Shown piece after piece: positions 21,447-32,986 of a DNA stretch of 64,000 nt. The stretch covers positions 126,400 to 190,399 of the forward strand of contig ML978176.1 in the NCBI GenBank assembly GCA_010015745.1. The letters run 5' to 3'. The translations under genes and the position numbers were made by a program. Within the stretch, counting starts at the first letter, position 1, and the number at the start of each line of letters is the position of its first letter. Under the pieces are notes generated by a model, which searched no databases, was not told the origin of the DNA, and saw only the letters and a program-made list of their open reading frames with translations. The DNA comes from Setomelanomma holmii (taxonomy: Eukaryota; Ascomycota; Dothideomycetes; Pleosporales; Phaeosphaeriaceae).

Positions 21447-23615
21447 ATGGGCTTGGAAGATTTTGAGAAAGAGCTGGCTGAGAGCAAGAAGAAGGACGAC
21501 AAGAAGAAGCGCGACAAACACCACTCTTCGCGCCATCACCGCGACCGCGACGACCGCGACGACCGCGACGACCGCGACGACCGCGACGACCGCGACGACC
21601 GGCACAGACACAAGCGATCGCGACACCACCGAGAAGCATCAGAAGAGCGCACGCGAAGAAAGCGCCGCGAGAAAGATGAAAACAGCGAACAGTCACAGCG
21701 GAAGCACAATGAAAGGCGAAGTCGGCCGCCATCAAGTGATGATGAGGCTTGCTTGACGAAGAAGCGAAAGTCACGGCACTTTGAAGAAGATGAGTCTTCA
21801 TCGGATGAGCAGATGCGCGACAAGGAATACCCCCCAGCGAACGATGATATTCTGGACCACCAGCTGGCGGAAGCAGCAGGTGCAGACCTGCAGCGTGACG
21901 ACTGGATGAAGGCGCCATCATCAATGGATGTGGACTATGTTCAGCGGAAGAAAAGAGAGGAGAAGACGACTTATGTAAAGGCATCTGTGGAACAGAAGCA
22001 CGCGCTGAAGGTGCACCAGGCGGAACTGAATCATCACTTGGCTGATCTGGAGAACGAGCAAGGAATCGAGGAAGACGAGCCAGCACAACGAGATGTCAAC
22101 TACAGATTTGGCGATGTGGGCGCGCAGTGGCGCATGACAAAGCTCAAGGGCATTTATCGCAATGCAGAAGAGTCCGGTCGTAGTGTGGAGGATGTAGCCA
22201 TGGAGAAATATGGAGACTTACGCGACTTCGATGAAGCACGAGAAGAGGAAGTTGAGCTTGAGCGCAGGAAAATGTACGGAAAAGACTATGCTGGTAAAGA
22301 GAAACCTTCTGGGGAGCTATATGAGGAGCGCAGGCTAAAGGCAGGTATCCATCGAGCCTCAGCGGCGCAACACGAAGAGGAAGAGCTTCCACAAGGCGAG
22401 GTAATACCGGAAGCATACACTGGGCCGACTCTTAGCCAGACCGAGCTCAACAGGCTCAAAGCCCAGATGATGAAGGCCAAGTTGAAAAAGGCTCCGGATG
22501 CTGCGCAGCTAGAGGCTGAGTACAACGCAGCACTCGCCGGCTCAGTTGGCGGGAGCAACCGCGACGTAGTCGTGCTCAACGCCATGGACAATCGGATGCT
22601 AGCAGGTGGTCGACAAGGCGAGGTGATCGCACTAACCAACAAACGGGGTACAGAGCGTGGTCTGGTAAAAGAAAATGAGGACATGAGTATCGATGATATG
22701 GTTCGACAGGAGCGCCGCACGAAAGGGCAAGCAGGTGGCGAGGGCATGATCCTTGCTGAGAAGATTGCTAAAGACGGCAAGTTCGATAACGACCTGGACT
22801 ACATCGATGATAATGCCACCAAACTCGCAGCTCGAGCGCCCAAATCATCCATCAATCTTCGTACCCAAGCCATCCAAGAGTACCAGAAGATGAATCGCAT
22901 CCTCAACTCCTGCCCGCTCTGCCACCACGAAGATAAATCGCCCCCTCAACCTCCAGTTGCGCCGGTCATATCTTTGGGTACACGGACTTTCCTCACCCTT
23001 CCCACAGAGCCCGAAATTAGCGACGGAGGTGCCGTCATCGTTCCCATCCAGCACCGCACCAATCTTCTCGAATGTGATGACGACGAATGGGAAGAGATCC
23101 GCAACTTCATGAAGTGTCTCACGCGCATGTATCACGATCAGGGTCGAGACGTCATTTTCTACGAAAACGCCGCCAATCCAGGACGCAAACCTCACGCTGC
23201 GATGAGTGCTGTCCCAATCCCGTTCGAATTCGGCGACACAGCCCCTGCCTTCTTCCGCGAAGCGATACTAACGTCCGACAACGAATGGTCACAACACAAA
23301 CCCATCATCGACACGCTGAAAGCGTCGCGATCAGGACTCGGCAAGCAAGCTTTCCGACGCAGTCTGGCGAAGGAGATGCCGTATTTCCACGCATGGTTTG
23401 AGCTCGATGGTGGCATGGGACATATTGTGGAAGACCAACGGAGATGGCCTCGGGGTGATCTGTTCGCAAGAGAGGTACTGGGCGGTATGTTGGATGTAGA
23501 TATTGAGGTGCAGAAGCGGCAGGGAAGATGGGTGAAAGGAGATCGCAGAGCTGAAAAGTGGAAGAAAGCATGGAGGAAATTCGATTGGACGAGAGTGCTT
23601 GTCGAGGCACAGTAG
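21447..23615 (+). CDS. cwf19: Cwf19/Drn1-like spliceosome-associated protein (CwfJ domains)
   Basis: 722 aa, single exon, starting at MGLEDFEKEL (ATG 21447); the frame is open to an ATG at 21324, but that part is not family-like. The N-terminus is Lys/Arg/Asp-rich with a DRD repeat. The middle holds the coiled EEVELERRKMYGKDYAGKEKP block typical of CWC19/Cwf19. The C-terminal 250 residues match the two CwfJ C-terminal domains: the zinc-binding start NSCPLCHHE, the histidine-triad-like block (VPIQHRTNLLECDDDEW, FYENAANPGRKPHA) and the final PYFHAWFELDGGMGHIVED. Family members associate with late spliceosomes and take part in intron-lariat turnover through Dbr1 (family knowledge). It is divergent from GPN1. 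Confidence 0.92.
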   Translation: MGLEDFEKELAESKKKDDKKKRDKHHSSRHHRDRDDRDDRDDRDDRDDRDDRHRHKRSRHHREASEERTRRKRREKDENSEQSQRKHNERRSRPPSSDDEACLTKKRKSRHFEEDESSSDEQMRDKEYPPANDDILDHQLAEAAGADLQRDDWMKAPSSMDVDYVQRKKREEKTTYVKASVEQKHALKVHQAELNHHLADLENEQGIEEDEPAQRDVNYRFGDVGAQWRMTKLKGIYRNAEESGRSVEDVAMEKYGDLRDFDEAREEEVELERRKMYGKDYAGKEKPSGELYEERRLKAGIHRASAAQHEEEELPQGEVIPEAYTGPTLSQTELNRLKAQMMKAKLKKAPDAAQLEAEYNAALAGSVGGSNRDVVVLNAMDNRMLAGGRQGEVIALTNKRGTERGLVKENEDMSIDDMVRQERRTKGQAGGEGMILAEKIAKDGKFDNDLDYIDDNATKLAARAPKSSINLRTQAIQEYQKMNRILNSCPLCHHEDKSPPQPPVAPVISLGTRTFLTLPTEPEISDGGAVIVPIQHRTNLLECDDDEWEEIRNFMKCLTRMYHDQGRDVIFYENAANPGRKPHAAMSAVPIPFEFGDTAPAFFREAILTSDNEWSQHKPIIDTLKASRSGLGKQAFRRSLAKEMPYFHAWFELDGGMGHIVEDQRRWPRGDLFAREVLGGMLDVDIEVQKRQGRWVKGDRRAEKWKKAWRKFDWTRVLVEAQ
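21543..21596 (+). repeat. In-frame 9-bp minisatellite, six copies
   Basis: Six exact copies of GACCGCGAC lie head to tail, encoding (Asp-Arg-Asp)6 in the N-terminal charged region of the Cwf19-like protein. A seventh, degenerate unit follows. The length probably varies between strains. Confidence 0.92.
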
Positions 23616-24041
23616 GTGGTGGCCTTTAACTGCACAATACCAAAAGCCGCTCCAAAGTCGTCCCCTTCATGACTTCGTTTCGCTGCGTTTTTACTCACGA
23701 GATAGCGGTAAAACTGTCTCTGCGGCTATGCCGTCTCATAGGGTCGGTGACTGCGTCGAACAGTCTCCGCATCCAGCTCTAGCGCTGACAAGGTCCTCCT
23801 CTAACCACACAAGCTGAACGCTCCGTGCAACTATCTTCAGCCTCAATACTTCGCCGACCTACTCTACGAACACAACACGGCGAGACAACAAGATTACGTA
23901 CCGACAAGATATAAGAATGACCATCAATTCACCCCGTCGCAAGCACACTGACATACACTTCACTCTCACTCGGACGGCCTGTTCGACAGCCCACCCAGTA
24001 ACGAATTACTTATCCACACTTTCGATTTGAAACCGATCACA
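23616..24041. other. Intergenic region
   Basis: It is the 3' region of the Cwf19 gene and the presumed promoter of the small secreted-protein gene. A TATA-like TATAAG lies near 23910. Nothing else was seen. Confidence 0.4.
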
Positions 24042-24356
24042 ATGCCCTTCCAAACCCTCCTTTCCGCCCTCGCGCTCACCCTCTCCTTTCCCACCGCATC
24101 CGCAGCAGGCACGCCCTACGCGGCAACATACTGGACCCACGGCCGGCAAAACTGCTTCCAAGACTCCAAATCCGACTGGATCCCAGACGCAACCTGCAAG
24201 CACTTACCCGGCAAGCGTTTAGTCGTGGACGACATCGCGCTGACGTTTCGAAGTACCTATAGTCTGTGTGTCTGTGTTGAGAGTGCACAAGGTCACTGAC
24301 GTTGCGGTGCAGTCTTCGTGTATGCGAATGAGGACTGCACGGGTGCGGAGCAGTAA
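24042..24356 (+). CDS. Very small predicted secreted protein
   Basis: Exon 1 (24042-24252) and exon 2 (24313-24356) join over a 60-bp intron (GTACCT donor, CACTGAC branch, GCAG acceptor) to give about 84 aa. The first 22 residues (MPFQTLLSALALTLSFPTASA) form a strong signal peptide. The mature part has cysteines in RQNCFQD, DATCKHL and EDCTGAEQ. The last codons run into GTAAGT, so an extra intron ending near 24424 with a short third exon is an alternative; either version ends within a few residues. No family was recognised. The spliced frame, signal peptide and spaced cysteines make it a credible small secreted protein, less certain than the one at 6914. Confidence 0.6.
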
Positions 24357-25045
24357 GTGGACGAGGATCCGGAGATATGTATTGACATTGAGGGATTTTA
24401 TTCGATGCGGGCGTTTTGCCATTAGGCGCGTGCGGATTGGATTGGGTACGGGGTGAAAGGGAGGAGTGGGAATGTGGTTCTGTAAGATATCAACCTAACT
24501 TTTTTCCGTGTTGATGGTGCCCTGCGGGATTAGTCTGCTGGGGCGAGAAGAACGAATTGTCGATATGTAGTTTGAGTGGGTGCACAGTCTTTGCATGTTC
24601 CTGTGTATACACGCACGATTCGATCAAGCCAAATAGTTGGTAAACTTGTTTCTTCTATTCCATTCCATAATCTCGGAGACTCGTCATCAATTCAACCCCA
24701 AAGGCTCGCCGTAGCGACCTAAATCTCTCTTTTGTACGCCCCTTGCCTGTATTCATAGCAATATACTACCCAACACTCCCCTCACCTTCCATGCTACATT
24801 ACTTCCACTGCTCAACCGCGCCCGATCCGCTCGAAAAGCATTACAAAAGCCATGTGTAACGAAAGGTAGCCTGACTGCGAAGTTGATCGCCAAAGATTGA
24901 AAGGGTATTCCGAAAGCCGAAGTAAACCATGATGCTGTGCATGCGAAGTAGATCGAGATCCTCGGTGGGATGCGATGAGCGGGATTGGAAGAGTGAGGTC
25001 TCAAAGCCAAGCTTCATGTCCACTACCCGGCCGAATTGACAACCT
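24357..25045. other. Intergenic region between convergent genes
   Basis: It holds the 3' ends of the small secreted-protein gene and of the protein kinase C gene. No coding or repeat structure was seen. Confidence 0.45.
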
Positions 25046-28000
25046 CTAGTTGAAGTCCGCTGAATACGAGAAACCTCGGAACTCTTCCTGCATGGCCTGA
25101 CTGAGCACACTCTGGACAGGCGTGAGTACTGGGGTAACGCTTGTGAACTCGGTGTCGAAGTTGCTTGTGTCCGTCGCACTAGTAATAGTAGGTACGAAAG
25201 GTGGCGCAACCCTCTTGTGGTAGATGTCATCCCAGTTGATGTTCCGGAAGAAAGCGTGCGACATGATTTCCTGGGCGTCAGTGGGTCCAGATCCAAGACG
25301 CATCTCGGGTTCGCGCGTCAGAAGCTTCTGTAGGATTGAGACTGAATCCCGCGGCATGTGAATTGGATAGAGAGGCTCATCGGCTAAGATAGCGTCGTAA
25401 ATTTCGTCTTCGTCCTCACCACGAAAGGGAGACTGCTGCAAGAGCATTTGGTAGATCAGAACACCAAAAGCCCACCAGTCGACGGCGCGGCCGTACTTCT
25501 TGTCAAGCAGAATCTGTACGCACCATGTCAAAACTTCACCTCTTCAAGATTAGATCTATGCTTACCTCCGGTGCCATGAACTCAGGAGTACCACAGAAAG
25601 TACTGGTGGTAGATCCGTACCACATCTCTTCTTTACATAGACCGTAATCTGCAATCTTGATGTGTCCATCCAGTGTAAGTAGAATGTTGTCAAGTTTCAG
25701 ATCGCGATAGATGACACCGTTCTCGTGGAAATATTTCAAAGCCAAGCACACTTCGGCCGCGTAGAATCTGCTCTTGGGTTAGCGGCGCACCTTGATCTGT
25801 TGATTCGTCGGACTTACTGAGCGCGTTTGGTACCGAATTGACCTCGTTGAATGTGCAACATCAAGTCTCCACCACTAATGTATTCCATGACGAAATACAC
25901 TCGGGTCTCGGTCTGAAAGCAGGCGTGTAAGCTGAGCAAGAAAGGATGCCTCTCCTTGTTCGCGATCAAGAAGACTCGCTTCTCGGAGCGCGTGCTTTCC
26001 ACTTCATCGTTCTCAATGATGAACTCTTTCTTCAGCACCTTAATTGCATATAGCTGCTTTGTGCTCTTGGTCTCTGCAAGCATGACCTTTCCGAAATTAC
26101 CCTTTCCAAGAACAGCAAGGAAGTTGAAGTGATCGAGTCCAATCCGCCGCCCAGTGCCTTGCGAGTTCGCTGGCGGCGTAACCTTGTTCTCCGGTGCTTT
26201 GGCAGGGATGACTTGTTTCACCGGTGGCTGTTGTGGCGGCTGCTGTGGTTGGACTTGTGGCTGCAGAGGGGGTTGTTGCTGAGCATGACCCTGCTGTTGT
26301 GGTATTGGGTAAGATGTCTTCGGTTGCATATACGGCGATATTGGTTGCGGGTGTGGGGGTCCTTGTTGACCTGGAATGTTTGCGAAGGCTGCAGGGTCGT
26401 AAGGAGCATGCTGTGGCGGTGGTGGCTGCTGCGTTTGCTGCGGCACACGTTGGTCTTGTGGATAACCTCCGGAACTATGCCCACCAGTAACCATATAATT
26501 GTCGGACTGTGTTCGACCATAGGCAGGGGCAGGAGCAGAAGCTTTGTCCATTGCTGCCTTTGCGGCATTAGCGGCAGCTACAGATGACTGTGACCGATCT
26601 GGTTGAGGACGCTGGTGCGAAGTTGGAGACGTTGGTGTGGGTGCGGAGCCTGAGCTCCCGACCGACTTGCGAGCTGCGTCGACGGATGCCGTGTTGTATG
26701 AGGGCTGTCGAGGTGGACCAGGTGGCGGAGATGATGGTTGGTCTTTCCCGTACGAGTATCTGTTTGGATCGTCTTGACCTGGAGGCCCTGGATATTGCTG
26801 TTGCTGTGTTGGAGGTAACAGCTTTGCCTGTTGTGGTTTTCGTAGAGTTCGATCAGTCATACCTACGCTCGTCGAGCCGGACGCTGATTGACCTCGTCTT
26901 GTCCTCTTGATCTCCATCAAGATCTGGTTAGCCACTTCCATGGACATACCGCAGAAGTCGGGCACAAAGTGCACGCAATGTGCGTGACATGTGAGACCGC
27001 ATTCTGAGATAAAATCAGTATAGAGAACTTGAAAGACTGCAAAGCTTGCATACCTGTACACTTCTTTGTCTGCTTTCGACCGAGCGGAAGGATATAACCA
27101 CAATGACAGCACCAATTCGCCCCCATATTGGAAAAGTTCTCGAAACGGTGGGGGATGCGATGGTTGAGCTTGGCTTCGTCCGGGTCCGTTTCGGCGTTCG
27201 ACTGCGTGATACACTTGGTGACCACCTTGGGATAACACTTTTTGTGGCAAGTGTAGTTACAGTCTGAGCACTGCATGCCGGCGGCATATTTGAGGAACTC
27301 GCCGCAAAGCGCGCATCGCATGACGTTGTAGAATTGCTGTTGCACGAACTTGTGACCGTACTGTTCGACCACCTCTTCTTTGCGCTGGCGAACGGCACCT
27401 TTGCGGCCCAGGCCAACATCGAACGGTTGTTTGTTGCCGGTATGCTTGGCTGCAAAGTGATTAGTGTTGATGGAATACTTGCAGGCAAGGCTGGCTTACC
27501 GAAAGACATGGTCAGGTGGATACGTCCAACGGGTTCCAGTGAAAACCAACCGTCGATCACCACCGGTCCTGTCTGCGGCTGTGGACCGCCTTGTTGAGGT
27601 CTCATTGCTCCTGGTGGGGGACCTCCTGGTCCGAAGTTGCTTGACCCTGGAGGCGGCTGGAATTGTAGATCTGGCTGAATACCACCCGCGTTTCCCCCCA
27701 TCATGTCCGCTGAAACCCATCCCGAATTTTGCAGCTCTGTTTCAATCTTTTTGCGGCGCATCTCCTCCGCAATATCCGAGATTCGCACCCAAAGCATGCC
27801 AATGGGAAGCAAATGATCGCCTGTCTTGTCATATACGGTGATCTCGATCTCGTTAGCCTTGTCGATGTTGAAGTCGTGCACTTCGTCTGTCCACTTGTCG
27901 TTTCTTGTTGGCTTCGTGCGCCCTTTGATCGTATCTTCCACCTTGATATTAACAAAGGTTTCTGGACCGCGGCTGAAGCGACCGGTGGCTGCGTGGTCGA

Positions 28001-28880
28001 CGTCGGCAACTTCTCGAATCCGCAAAGACAGGTGACCGCTCAACGGCTTCCTTTGACTGGGAATGTTCAGACTGTCGTCTACACCGGCTGTCAGTATGTC
28101 CAAAACTTGTGTTTAGGATAGTCCTACCATCACCACCGTCGCCTTCGATATCTACGTGCAGATCCTCATATCGCTTCAGCGCTTGTTTTAGCAGTTGAAT
28201 CTTCTGGTTGCTCTCAATGCGCTTGGCCTCCGCATCTTGCTTGCTTTTGCGATCACCCTCCATTTGATACAGACGAACCATCTTCTCGATGCCATCCTTG
28301 TACTGCTTCTCGACGCTGAGCTTGAATTCGAGCTGGGACAGCATGAGCTGGATGCGGGGCCCCAGATGCGGCGTGTCATACTTGATGAGGTCTTTCATAT
28401 ATCAGCTACTGTTCAAACCACTGTCACAACTTTTCACCTACCCAGCTTGCTGTAGTTGGGACGCTTGTTAGGCGCACCGGGCGCGGGAGGAGCATATGGT
28501 GCGCGTGGTGGCATAAGCCCGTCGCCCCCGCTGAGGTTGCGGTTTTGATCCTGTCCGTACCTGCCCTGGTCTTGCACATATCCGTTCCAGCCATCTTTGG
28601 GGGGAGGAGTCAGTGGGTTATTCGCCTTCCGCGAGCCTGACCCACCTGGCTGCAAGCTCATGTGGTCCATGCCTGAGGTTGTCCGCTGGACTTCTAGGTC
28701 CCGCAGTTTCGACTCGAAGTACTCGATATTGCGGCGGCCATCCTTGATCTGCCCGTCGATGCGCGAGAGGACAGCAGGATTGTTGGTCGACTGACGCATG
28801 GCATTCGCGGCGTTGATCAGGGCCCTCTCCCTGTCAATCTTGCGCTGCACATTGGCCACCGTCTCGTCGACGCTCGACAT
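25046..28880 (-). CDS. pkc1: Fungal protein kinase C (Pkc1), cell-wall-integrity kinase
   Basis: Seven exons: 28880-28442, 28391-28128, 28078-27500, 27449-27054, 27003-25818, 25767-25566, 25513-25046. All introns are 49-52 bp, and the sum, 3534 nt, gives 1177 aa, the usual fungal PKC size. Domain order: HR1 repeats (about 1-70 and 150-225), C2-like domain (about 240-420), two Cys/His C1 zinc fingers (about 450-575; HKFVQQQFYNVMRCALC and HRFENFSNMGANWCCHC), a Gln/Pro-rich linker, the kinase domain from about 845 (GKGNFGKV, AIKVLKKE, RDLKLDN, APE), turn motif LTPVQSVL and hydrophobic motif FRGFSYSADF. The magnesium-binding motif is DYG, not DFG, as in known fungal Pkc1. It acts downstream of Rho1 in the cell-wall-integrity pathway (family knowledge). 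Confidence 0.96.
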
Positions 28881-29871
28881 GGTGGCGGCAGGCGAGGGAG
28901 TCTGGCGAAGAAGGCGTGTGAGCTATTCTCCGCCGACGGTAGCGGGTATTGGTGGTGGTGTGCCTGGCGATGGCAGGCTGCGCTGGAGAAATGTCGGCGC
29001 CCCAACAGGCTGGTGGCGTGTGGGTGCGGGTCTGGCGTGTCGCGGGAAGAATACTCGAGTGCTGGGCAGGCAGGTGGTAACAATGACGGCAGCTGGCGGA
29101 GTTGATATCCAGTGTGATGGCGTCAAAACCTAGTGGGTGAGCTGCAACTTAGCTCTGCGAGAACGTGGCTGAGCGGCCGCCCCACAGTCTCCTCGTTGGT
29201 GCAGAGGCACCAGGTAATTGTGGCTAGATCGCCACTGGGATAGAGTGCGGAGTGCGTAGTGGGTGCTCCTGGTGAGGTGTGAAGGAAGACGAGGGCCAAG
29301 GTATGACGGCGCGCAGGCCCTTGTCTCGTGTTGTGGAATCTAGTGGGGGTGAATTCAGGCGGGGTGGTGTCGACCAAAACACACACTACTCAGACACAAC
29401 TGTAGCGCATATACATGCCGACCCTGAGGAGAATAGGCATGAATCAGCGCGCTGGACGTGATCGTCTTCCGCATGAGGGCAGAAATTTGTTATTCTTGTT
29501 GACTGCAGGTGGTCTTCCGGGGAGTAGACTGATTGGGCACGCTGTTAGGCATGACGCGAATGCCCAAGGAAGGCTTAATTCCACTGCTACCCACGTTTCC
29601 GCTTGCACCACGCTCTGAAACCATCAACTAGCACGAGAGCCCGTGTCTTTTGTCACATTGCGATGTGTGTGCGTACGACTTGAGTGTCGCTTACTGTGCT
29701 GGAATGTGTTCCTGGAACTATCACATAGCATAGACTCCCTCTTCTGTCAAGGTGTGCTGCGAATGCTGAGCCACTAACACGCTCCCTGAACATGCAATTA
29801 AAAAGTATGGGATATCTACAGTCAAACTTGGGACGAGCCCCTGCAAATGCAAATATCGAAGCGAGACACAA
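28881..29871. other. Intergenic region: protein kinase C promoter and 3' flank of the Mak21 gene
   Basis: About 1 kb upstream of the kinase start. The first 250 bp are G/T-rich on the plus strand (C/A-rich on the gene strand), as in many fungal 5' leaders. No extra gene was seen. Confidence 0.45.
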
Positions 29872-32586
29872 TCACTCGTCAGAGTCGTCGCCGCCAATGA
29901 GCTTCGCGTAGTCCTCTGCAGAGGCAAAAGTCGGAAGATGCTTGAGCTTCCTCTTCTTGGCCTTCTTCTTGTCTCCCTTCTCGTCATCGTCGACGTCGGT
30001 GTCGTCGTCCATGTCAAGATCGACAGGGACCTCATCCTCATCGTCCATGAAGCCGTCCTCGTCGTCGAGATCAAAGTTCTCGAAGTCGTCTTTGTCGTCG
30101 TCTTCGCCTTGGGCGGCAGCTGCACCATCTTCGTCATCACTGCCGAGGTTGAGCTCGACGCCCTCGCCCAAGCCGACTCCACCATCTTCATCGTCACTCA
30201 TCATGTCCTCCATGTCAATGTCACTGAAGCCTTCATCGTCTCCACCATCGCCTTCGACATCCGGTCGACTCTTGACAAGAGCCTGCCAGATCTCGTCTTC
30301 GCCACTCTCAGCCTCACTATCCACCTTCTTGTTCTTCTTCGCTTTCTTGTCAGCCTGCTTCGCCTTGCCAGCCTTCTCGAAGTACGTATGGAAGAAAACC
30401 TCATCAACGCGCACATCGTCGACCTTCTTACGCCAGAACAGCTCTGAGTTGAGCGCATCGTGCGTGCGGTCGCCATCGCGCGCCGTGATGAGATAATCGG
30501 CGGCTTTCGAGGTGCCAGACATTGGCTGCATGATGGATGAACCATGTACAGCCTGCGATTTGGTCTTGGCATTTCGAAAGGAGAACTTATCAAGGAAGTT
30601 CATGAGCGTGTAGATCGTTGGATCGGGCTTCTCTTTGATGACTTCCTGATTGACAATCTTGGACGCCAGAACATGGACTGAAGGATGATAATGAGCTTGA
30701 AGTGGAAGCAGCTCCCACAAACACGAAAGGTCCGCCTGAGCATGCTCCGGGTCGCGTTTCCGCGCATCGTAGCTTGGGCTCTTTGCTGACTTCTCTCCGT
30801 TCGTCTTGGCCTGGGCAGCTTCAGCATCATCAACGACATCGTCATAATGTTCCTCGCCACTGTCGTCGGCATTGTCCTCCGGGGTGGACAACATCGACTT
30901 GATGGTTGGAAATGTTGTGATGAGTTCGTTGATGAGGTAGAGCACACCGCAGATGAAAGGAGGCTCGTGTAAATGAATGATCTGGAGTAAACGCTTCACA
31001 AAAGCCTTGACACGCTTGATGCTGACGTCGGCTTTAAGCGCTCGATAAAGGAGATTCAAAAACATAATGTGCTTGGAAGTCGAAATGAGTCGTGGGTCCA
31101 GAAGAGATTCGTAAAGTGTCCGATAGAAGCGATCGGCCGAGTAGTGTTTTGCGGCAGAAATCTGCTGAATGAGCGTCATGGCCTGAATACTCGTGTTGAA
31201 GTTGGACGAGTGTGTGACTTCGTAGAGAGTGTTGAGTTTCTCCTCGAATTTCGCATCGTCCGTCTTTGCAAATGGAAACGCGCGATTGACGCCAGTGAGG
31301 ATAGCAGAGATGAGCTTCTCTCGCGACTCGTCCTCGACCATGAAGGCGCGTGTAGCTGCCTTTTCTGCCTTTTGTTTCGCCATTTTGCCAGGCTGACCAC
31401 CTCCACCTTGAATGTGGCCATGCTTATTCAATCGCTTTTCCTCCTTCTCGTGCTCCTTCTGCTTCTTCAACAAGCCCAAGAAGAGAGTGAAGTATATGTC
31501 CAGGAGCTTGTTCGCGACTTCTTGTTCTTTGACGCTCAGGACGGTCTGATTGAGGGTGATTACGGCGTAGTACTTTGCGGTGCCGCTCTGGTTGGGACGG
31601 AAGAGAAGATCCGATTCGATCGAGCTGATGATGACGCTCTTCATCAAAGGGTGCGTGATTTGCAGCTGGAGTAGCAGGTATGAAGCCCTTGACGCCACCT
31701 TCTTCTCCTTGTCTCCCAGCTTGTTGATGAGGAGTCGCAGCAAGTTCTCTTCCTGCTCCGGCTTCTCTTTTAACAGTTCCCAGACGAAAGTCACAGCCCT
31801 GTTGCGCGAGTATTCGACTTCGTCGTTAGACCAAGTTTCGAGGATCTTGAGCATCTCAAAGTACTGTTTTTTCAGCCAGTCCTCGTATGCCCATGCAATG
31901 AGGTGGATCCTCTGCAGCTCGCCTGGCAATTTGTCGCCCATCTTCCAATGCGCGCTCTTGCCCTGCAAAGCGGTGAGAAGGGCTGGCTGTCGCGCGAAAG
32001 CCTTCAACTTCTGGTCGGGAGGAAGCAGCACACCCTGGCCCAGCAGATCCTTTAGCGCAGCCAGGGCCATCATTGCCGCACTCCTGCTCTTCTTCCTCGA
32101 CAGACCGAGCAGCTGGTCAAAAGCCTTCATTGTGTGCAACGGAGACTCCTGCACCAGCAGCGTCAACGCAGACACTTTGTCTTCCATAGTACCAGCGCTC
32201 ATGATAGACGACATGAACCGATGCGACGCGTCCTTGGACATGTGCGATGCCGCATACTCGGTCGCCTCGAATTCCAGAAGCTGGTCAGCATATTCGTGGA
32301 GCGCGTCGAGGACGTACCGGGCGGGTATCGTGGGGTTGTCAATGGTGGGGAGCTTAGGGAGCTCGACCGTGTGCCATTCGGGCTGCGGCTTGAATAGCTT
32401 CGCGCACATTAGCATCTCTATACACACTCATCACCTGACTGCGGCACTCACCAGTGCAGATCGCGCCTTGTGCTCGCCGTTCTTGCGCTTGTCCTTCTTA
32501 TCGCTATTCACAGCCGTCCGGTTCTTATCCGGTGACGGCTTCGCAAAGCCATCCTTGGTCTCGGCATGGGTTCGCTTCTTCCCCAT
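29872..32586 (-). CDS. mak21: Mak21/Noc1 (CEBPZ) 60S ribosome biogenesis factor
   Basis: Exon 1 (32586-32452) and exon 2 (32397-29872) join in phase 0 over a 54-bp intron (GTGAGT donor, ATGCTAAT branch, CGAAG acceptor), giving 886 aa. The N-terminus is a basic MGKKRTHAETKDGF tail. The body is helical repeats, and the CBF/Mak21 domain lies at about residues 490-700 (HIMFLNLLYRALKADVS, EPPFICGVLYLINELITTF, ADLSCLWELLPLQAHYHPSV). The C-terminus carries long acidic runs (about 740-850) and ends in a Lys-rich block with TFASAEDYAKLIGGD, typical of Noc1. Mak21/Noc1 works with Noc2 in nucleolar pre-60S maturation and transport (family knowledge). It is divergent from the TRP4 gene, with 400 bp between starts. 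Confidence 0.94.
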
Positions 32587-32986
32587 TTGATGGCGTCGGT
32601 GTCGCGGAGAGTGTGGCTGCAAGGTCCGTCAGAGAAGAAACTCTGACCCGTCATGACCTTGTTCGAGGGTGGTGCGTCTGAATCATCGAATTTGCGAAAT
32701 CCCAGCGCACGGCGAAACGATTCACCGTGCGCACGTGAAGCTAGGCCTGCCTCGGTTAGCTGGCCTTCATTCTGTATCAAATGCGGACCTCAATGTCGGA
32801 CCTCCGAGGTACCGTATAGTGAGTCAACGTGTTGTCTACCTTGTCGAGAAGAATACCACCATCTCTCGACGAGTTCGGATCCTGGACGGCCAATCTGCAT
32901 CTGTCCGATACATCGACCTCAAAATCTACTACCCCGCCTACGCATGACATTAGGTAAAGTAAGGGGAGCCCGGAAACCAAATCACA
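32587..32986. promoter_or_regulatory. Shared upstream region of Mak21 and TRP4 genes
   Basis: The start codons at 32586 (minus) and 32987 (plus) diverge across 400 bp, so both promoters are here. I did not see a clear TGACTC-type general-control site. Confidence 0.45.

Noticed and set aside
29938..30496. Long plus-strand frames opposite the Mak21 C-terminus
   Set aside because: They are mirror images of the acidic, repetitive coding region of Mak21.
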